Of a DNA stretch of 22,809 bases, positions 20,322 to 22,809 are shown one piece after another; the first letter of the stretch is position 1, and each line of letters starts with the position of its first letter. Location: positions 1 through 22,809 of IMG/VR virus record IMGVR_UViG_3300045131_002933; one strand, given 5' to 3'. The translations under genes were made by a program, and so were the position numbers. This stretch comes from a virus. Under the pieces are notes generated by a model, which was not told the DNA's origin, did no database searches, and saw only the letters and a program-made list of their open reading frames with translations.

Positions 20322-20480
20322 TTATTTATTCCTTCTTTTAATTAATTGGTGAATTGTTTCTTTTAAAAATCCAATCAAAAAGCAACTTAAACAATACAAA
20401 AAAATAAAACATATAGTGAAGTCAAAATGATTTCTATTAAAATACTCAGTTAATTTTTGTCCTAATATAAATTCTATCAT
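20322..20480 (-). CDS. Small membrane protein, 52 residues
   Basis: An ATG at 20478-20480 opens MIEFILGQKLTEYFNRNHFD, then a hydrophobic helix (FTICFIFLYCLSCFLIGFL, about 21-39) and a basic tail ending IKRRNK, to a TAA at 20322-20324. A single-pass protein with an inside-positive C-terminus, so the N-terminus would be outside. It lies 9 nt downstream of the KTSGGAEYL-type gene. The function is unknown. Confidence 0.5.
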   Translation of the reverse strand: MIEFILGQKLTEYFNRNHFDFTICFIFLYCLSCFLIGFLKETIHQLIKRRNK

Positions 20481-20489
20481 ATTAATTAT

Positions 20490-20798
20490 TTATTTAATTA
20501 TTCCCATCTTTTTTAATGTCTCATCGTTCAACCCCGCTATATTATAACCGCAACTTGGGCAAAGATAATGCTTCAAAGTTAATTCGGCGTCCTTTGTTAT
20601 ATCGCCGTCAATTCTGATAATATATTTAGTTTTGTTGTTCAAAACTCCCTCCTTGTGTTTTTCATCTCCACAACAAAAGCATTTTTTGTTTCCATCGTTT
20701 GGCGTTTCACATTTACACTTATTGCAATAATCGCATAATAAATAAGTGTCAAAAAGATATTCTGCGCCTCCACTTGTTTTGTGATGATATAGTTTCAT
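20490..20798 (-). CDS. Phage protein (KTSGGAEYL type) with Cys-rich insert
   Basis: A 102-residue protein that begins MKLYHHKTSGGAEYLFDTYL and later has YIIRIDGDITKDAEL, a recurring pattern in small phage proteins of unknown function. Between them is a Cys-rich block (CDYCNKCKC, then CFCCGD) and at the C-terminus CPSCGYN, so it probably carries an extra zinc module. I know of no established role. It sits in the middle of the leftward operon. Confidence 0.6.
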   Translation of the reverse strand: MKLYHHKTSGGAEYLFDTYLLCDYCNKCKCETPNDGNKKCFCCGDEKHKEGVLNNKTKYIIRIDGDITKDAELTLKHYLCPSCGYNIAGLNDETLKKMGIIK

Positions 20799-20847
20799 AT
20801 TATTTTAATTTATTTATTAATTTATATACATCATAAGCATTCCATCC

Positions 20848-20958
20848 CTATAAATACGACAAAGGAGCAAGCAAAATAAGATAGTGTGGAATAAATAATA
20901 CTGCGAAAACAAATAACCAAGGGTAACATAAAATAAATATAATTTTAGTTTTTTTCAT
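20848..20958 (-). CDS. Tiny hydrophobic peptide, 36 residues
   Basis: An ATG at 20956-20958 opens MKKTKIIFILCYPWLFVFAV, followed by LFIPHYLILLAPLSYL and TAG at 20848-20850. Two basic residues precede a hydrophobic stretch, so it is a membrane peptide or short signal-like peptide. It is 5 nt from the gene upstream (20964). The role is unknown. Confidence 0.45.
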   Translation of the reverse strand: MKKTKIIFILCYPWLFVFAVLFIPHYLILLAPLSYL

Positions 20959-20963
20959 AATTT

Positions 20964-21548
20964 TTATTTAATATATTTATTAAGATCTTCTTTTTTCCAG
21001 CTTTTAGGCAAATAGGCTCTAATATCTTCTATTTCATAAAATCCTGACATAGATGCTTTTTCTTCGCCATTGTTTTTATAAAGAATGAAAGCGTAAATTT
21101 CATTATTTACCCACTGGTTATATTCTTTTAGTTCACTCTCTATAATTTCTTTCTTTTTCTTTTTAGTAGTGGCCGATAAGAGCTTTGCTCTATCTTTTTC
21201 AATGAAATAAAATCCATTATTAGAATAATCAAAACCTTTTGTTGTCCCTAAACTATAACTAATATTACCATGTTCATGTTTTGTAATTGGGAAAATATCA
21301 CTGATAGTTAGTTTTTGTTCTTTTATAGCTTTTTTCATTAAAGCAATATGATCTTCAATGTCCTCAGCCGCATCCCCACAAGAAATCATAATTTCCTTTA
21401 ATTCAGGATGCTCATCTGGGCTAAAATGCTTTTCATCTTTCACTAAAAAGAAACCTAATGTTTCTTGGGTTTTCCTAGGAGAATCAGCAGTTTCGTCGGT
21501 AAAGATTTCTAGCTTATTAACAGTTATATTTTTTTGTATTGTTTTCAT
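20964..21548 (-). CDS. Phage hypothetical protein, 194 residues
   Basis: I choose the ATG at 21546-21548 (MKTIQKNITVNKLEIF), because an in-frame ATG at 21584 lies in a terminator hairpin. The C-terminal half has EYNQWVNNEIYAFILYKNNG and GFYEIEDIRAYLPKSW, a pair of blocks I know from conserved phage proteins without known function. The N-terminal half is acidic. The start codon follows a terminator's U-run directly, so expression from the upstream run needs read-through, or a local promoter is missing from my reading. Confidence 0.65.
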   Translation of the reverse strand: MKTIQKNITVNKLEIFTDETADSPRKTQETLGFFLVKDEKHFSPDEHPELKEIMISCGDAAEDIEDHIALMKKAIKEQKLTISDIFPITKHEHGNISYSLGTTKGFDYSNNGFYFIEKDRAKLLSATTKKKKKEIIESELKEYNQWVNNEIYAFILYKNNGEEKASMSGFYEIEDIRAYLPKSWKKEDLNKYIK

Positions 21549-21554
21549 AAAATT

Positions 21555-21592
21555 AAAAAAAAATGGGGGATAGAGAAACTCCATCCCCCATT
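21555..21592 (-). terminator. Intrinsic terminator ahead of the 20964-21548 gene
   Basis: On the minus strand AATGGGGGAT (from 21592) pairs with ATCCCCCATT (to 21562), with an inner GAG/CTC stem. Nine U follow (21563-21555). The ATG of the next gene lies a few bases further. It is placed like the terminator before the HIT-like gene. Confidence 0.75.
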
Positions 21593-21598
21593 GTGTTA

Positions 21599-21694
21599 TT
21601 ATTTCTTAGTTGTCTTCTTAACTACTTTCTTAGTTGTCTTCTTAATTACTTTTTTAGCTGTTTTCTTAGTTGCTTTTTTAGCTGTAGGTTTCAT
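21599..21694 (-). CDS. Lys-rich repeat peptide (histone H1-like), 31 residues
   Basis: An ATG at 21692-21694 opens MKPTAKKATKKTAKKVIKKT and continues with repeats of KKTTKK to a TAA at 21599-21601. Lys-Lys-Thr/Ala/Val triplets are typical of the H1-like tails that bind and compact nucleic acid. An AAAGGGG tract at 21700-21710 may serve as a weak Shine-Dalgarno. The hairpin terminator lies just downstream. It would coat DNA or RNA. Coding repeats alone would be weak evidence, but the start, stop and context are consistent. Confidence 0.55.
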   Translation of the reverse strand: MKPTAKKATKKTAKKVIKKTTKKVVKKTTKK

Positions 21695-21722
21695 ATATCC
21701 ACGCCCCTTTCTAGTTAATATG

Positions 21723-21806
21723 TTATTTTTTAATTGTATTAATCATTAATTTGCCAAGGAATTTAAAGGTAACTGACATAACTATGATAATTAAAAAAGT
21801 ATTCAT
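21723..21806 (-). CDS. Tiny membrane peptide, 27 residues
   Basis: An ATG at 21804-21806 opens MNTFLIIIVMSVTFKFLGKL and ends MINTIKK with a TAA at 21723-21725. The N-terminal half is a single hydrophobic helix. Its start follows the stop of the upstream gene by two bases, the same tight spacing seen in this operon, which is my main reason for listing it. Unknown role. Confidence 0.4.
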   Translation of the reverse strand: MNTFLIIIVMSVTFKFLGKLMINTIKK

Positions 21807-21808
21807 AA

Positions 21809-22090
21809 TTATTTTTTATCTGTACTTTCTTTATCTTTATTCTCTTTCCCGGAAATTAATGCAAGCAGATATGTTTCATGGTCATTTACAACCTTGTCGA
21901 AAACAAGATCAATAGCAATACGTGTAAACTCTCCATTTTCGTCCTTCAAACCATATTTACGAAGAGACACTTCGTTTTCAGAAAGTTCTCTTTCTAAGGC
22001 GAATTTAATGAGGTCGTTACTTAAGGAATTTCTACTAGTTTCTGCTCGTTCAAGCAATAAGTCCAATAAAGTTTTTTTGTCGTCGTTCAT
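21809..22090 (-). CDS. Unknown acidic helical protein, 93 residues
   Basis: Mostly helical and charged: MNDDKKTLLDLLLERAETSR, a middle with SENEVSLRKYGLKDENGEF and a C-terminal LISGKENKDKESTDKK. I recognise no family. It lies downstream of a terminator (22123-22164), so it needs read-through or a promoter of its own near 22095-22120. The tail is lysine- and glutamate-rich and probably disordered. Confidence 0.5.
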   Translation of the reverse strand: MNDDKKTLLDLLLERAETSRNSLSNDLIKFALERELSENEVSLRKYGLKDENGEFTRIAIDLVFDKVVNDHETYLLALISGKENKDKESTDKK

Positions 22091-22122
22091 AGTTTTTATA
22101 ATTAATTGATTAAGTGAGGAAC

Positions 22123-22164
22123 AAAAAAAGCCGTATAATCCTAGTAATAGGACATATACGGCTT
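22123..22164 (-). terminator. Intrinsic terminator after the 22194-22526 gene
   Basis: On the minus strand AAGCCGTATA (from 22164) pairs with TATACGGCTT (to 22128), and inside CCTA/TAGG extends the stem. Seven U follow (22129-22123). It makes the upstream gene monocistronic. Confidence 0.85.
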
Positions 22165-22193
22165 AGAATGTTAATACAGATGAAATGAATAGA

Positions 22194-22526
22194 TTATTTG
22201 TTTGATTCTTTCCAAGCTAAAGCTCCAGCCTTTGTAGCGGAGATAATTAGGTTAGCTTCTTCTATAGGTAGACAAACTGAAACAGAGAAATCAGCATCTT
22301 TATGGTCAGGTCTCTTTTTGTTGGCGTAAAGAGAAAGACTTTCCCCAGCCTTGATTGTTACAGGTGAAGTAAGATTACGATCAGTGCGGAAGGTAAGGTT
22401 ACCGAGGAGGAAAGATTGATTAGCACTGAAAGTAGTATCCGCTGTCATAACGAAGGAAGCAGGAGTTAACTCTTTAGAACCATTAGACCAAGCTTTACCA
22501 ATAATTGCGTTTTTAATTTGTTGCAT
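22194..22526 (-). CDS. Unknown 110-residue protein, own transcription unit
   Basis: A strand-rich protein: FVMTADTTFSANQSFLLGNL, then FRTDRNLTSPVTIKAGESLS and FSVSVCLPIEEANLIISATK. There is no signal peptide or helix. It is GC-richer than its neighbours, with an abundance of common codons, which suggests strong expression. A terminator follows and an A/T-rich leader with promoter-like boxes precedes it, so it is monocistronic. I do not recognise the family. Candidates are a nucleic-acid-binding or minor structural protein, but no motif decides. Confidence 0.55.
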   Translation of the reverse strand: MQQIKNAIIGKAWSNGSKELTPASFVMTADTTFSANQSFLLGNLTFRTDRNLTSPVTIKAGESLSLYANKKRPDHKDADFSVSVCLPIEEANLIISATKAGALAWKESNK

Positions 22527-22618
22527 ATGTTTATAGTGTTATAAATTAGTTAATAATGTTTATACTTAAGAAATCTCTATTGTTTATCTAGCTATAAGCT
22601 AAATCTTTTATTAGCTGG

Positions 22619-22703
22619 ATTATAATTTATAGTAATAATCGCTTGTAATAAGACTATCTATTCAAACATGTTATTATACGATACATGGAAACGCTTAATT
22701 CAA
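22619..22703 (-). promoter_or_regulatory. Promoter region of the 22526 gene (two candidates)
   Basis: Minus-strand TATAAT at 22619-22624 with TTACAA at 22643-22648 (18 nt apart), and a second TATAAT at 22673-22678 with TTGAAT at 22698-22703 (19 nt apart). The perfect 14-bp palindrome TTCAAT-AA-ATTGAA (22699-22712) overlaps the second -35 and could be an operator. Both -35 boxes are imperfect. Confidence 0.5.
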
Positions 22704-22718
22704 TAAATTGAAAAACGC

Positions 22719-22809
22719 AATTGTATAATTCTAGACGCCGTCCAATAATGGGCTTAAACTGCCATTATCGCATTTTGCATGCTTTGAACGGCTAGTGAAT
22801 TATACAATT
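22719..22809. repeat. Large imperfect palindrome at the window's right edge
   Basis: AATTGTATAATTC (22719-22731) is the exact inverse of GAATTATACAATT (22797-22809). Inside, CCGT/ACGG, CAA/TTG and ATAATGG/CCATTAT arms add a second layer of stem with asymmetric bulges. The whole 91 bases could fold as a long cruciform. Candidates are a recombination site, an origin, a hairpin end or an assembly end; the sequence stops with the repeat, so the true right side is not visible. Confidence 0.6.

Noticed and set aside
22719-22809. Integron attC site
   Set aside because: A bulged hairpin is present, but I could not find the conserved core boxes and there is no integrase gene nearby.
1-22809. Recoded genetic code (TGA as Gly or Trp), tRNA or rRNA genes
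   Set aside because: TGA ends several genes in ATGA overlaps and Trp is coded by TGG. No tRNA or rRNA consensus is visible.

Overview
This window is an AT-rich, densely packed, gene-dense segment that looks like part of a bacteriophage or phage-plasmid genome rather than an ordinary chromosome. I see an SNF2-type helicase, a PD-(D/E)XK nuclease, a region-4-only sigma factor, an initiator / helicase loader / primase-helicase cassette, a CobS/CobT-like AAA+ and VWA pair, and many small proteins of types usual in phages (Api92-like, DpnD/PcfM-like, a GGCGMDMGF family). No terminase, portal, capsid or tail gene, no tRNA and no rRNA is visible. The host cannot be read from the sequence. Sigma70-type promoters (TTGACA-N17-TAnnnT), mostly non-Shine-Dalgarno A/T-rich starts, a standard genetic code with TGA as stop, and diversity-generating-retroelement-like target proteins would all fit a Patescibacteria/CPR host, but that is inference.

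Left block (1-7479, minus strand): a CAP-domain membrane-anchored protein, a small helical protein, a sigma-like HTH protein, a PD-(D/E)XK nuclease, small unknowns, an SNF2 helicase and a MucR-like zinc-finger protein. A 750-base gene-free stretch (1909-2656) follows, with heptamer repeats, several strong inverted repeats and a candidate small RNA that has its own promoter and terminator. Then come a tail-anchored coiled-coil protein, a membrane GAF-like protein, a HIT-like protein preceded by a terminator hairpin, and two Cys-rich mini-proteins.

Centre (7480-11768, plus strand): divergent promoters around a palindrome, a DUF5659-like protein, a promoter with a structured (possibly pseudoknotted) leader, and a replication operon: winged-helix initiator, DnaC-like loader, prim-pol/DnaB-type primase-helicase. 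Inside the initiator gene are six perfect 12-bp repeats, an AT-rich stretch and a 12-bp GC-rich hairpin. This is the layout of a lambda-type origin within the initiator gene. The operon ends at a bidirectional terminator (about 11867-11905).

Right block (22650 down to 11906, minus strand): a nearly continuous run of about 27 mostly small genes. It includes the CobS-like ATPase with a CobT-like HExxH/VWA protein, an XRE-type regulator, small membrane peptides, a Lys-rich repeat peptide, and three C-type-lectin/DUF1566-like genes with GC-rich 3' ends. Two of these carry aligned 167-nt variable regions ending in the same 34-nt tract, as expected for targets of a diversity-generating retroelement whose reverse transcriptase and template lie outside the window. 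The last bases form a large imperfect palindrome that runs to the window edge.
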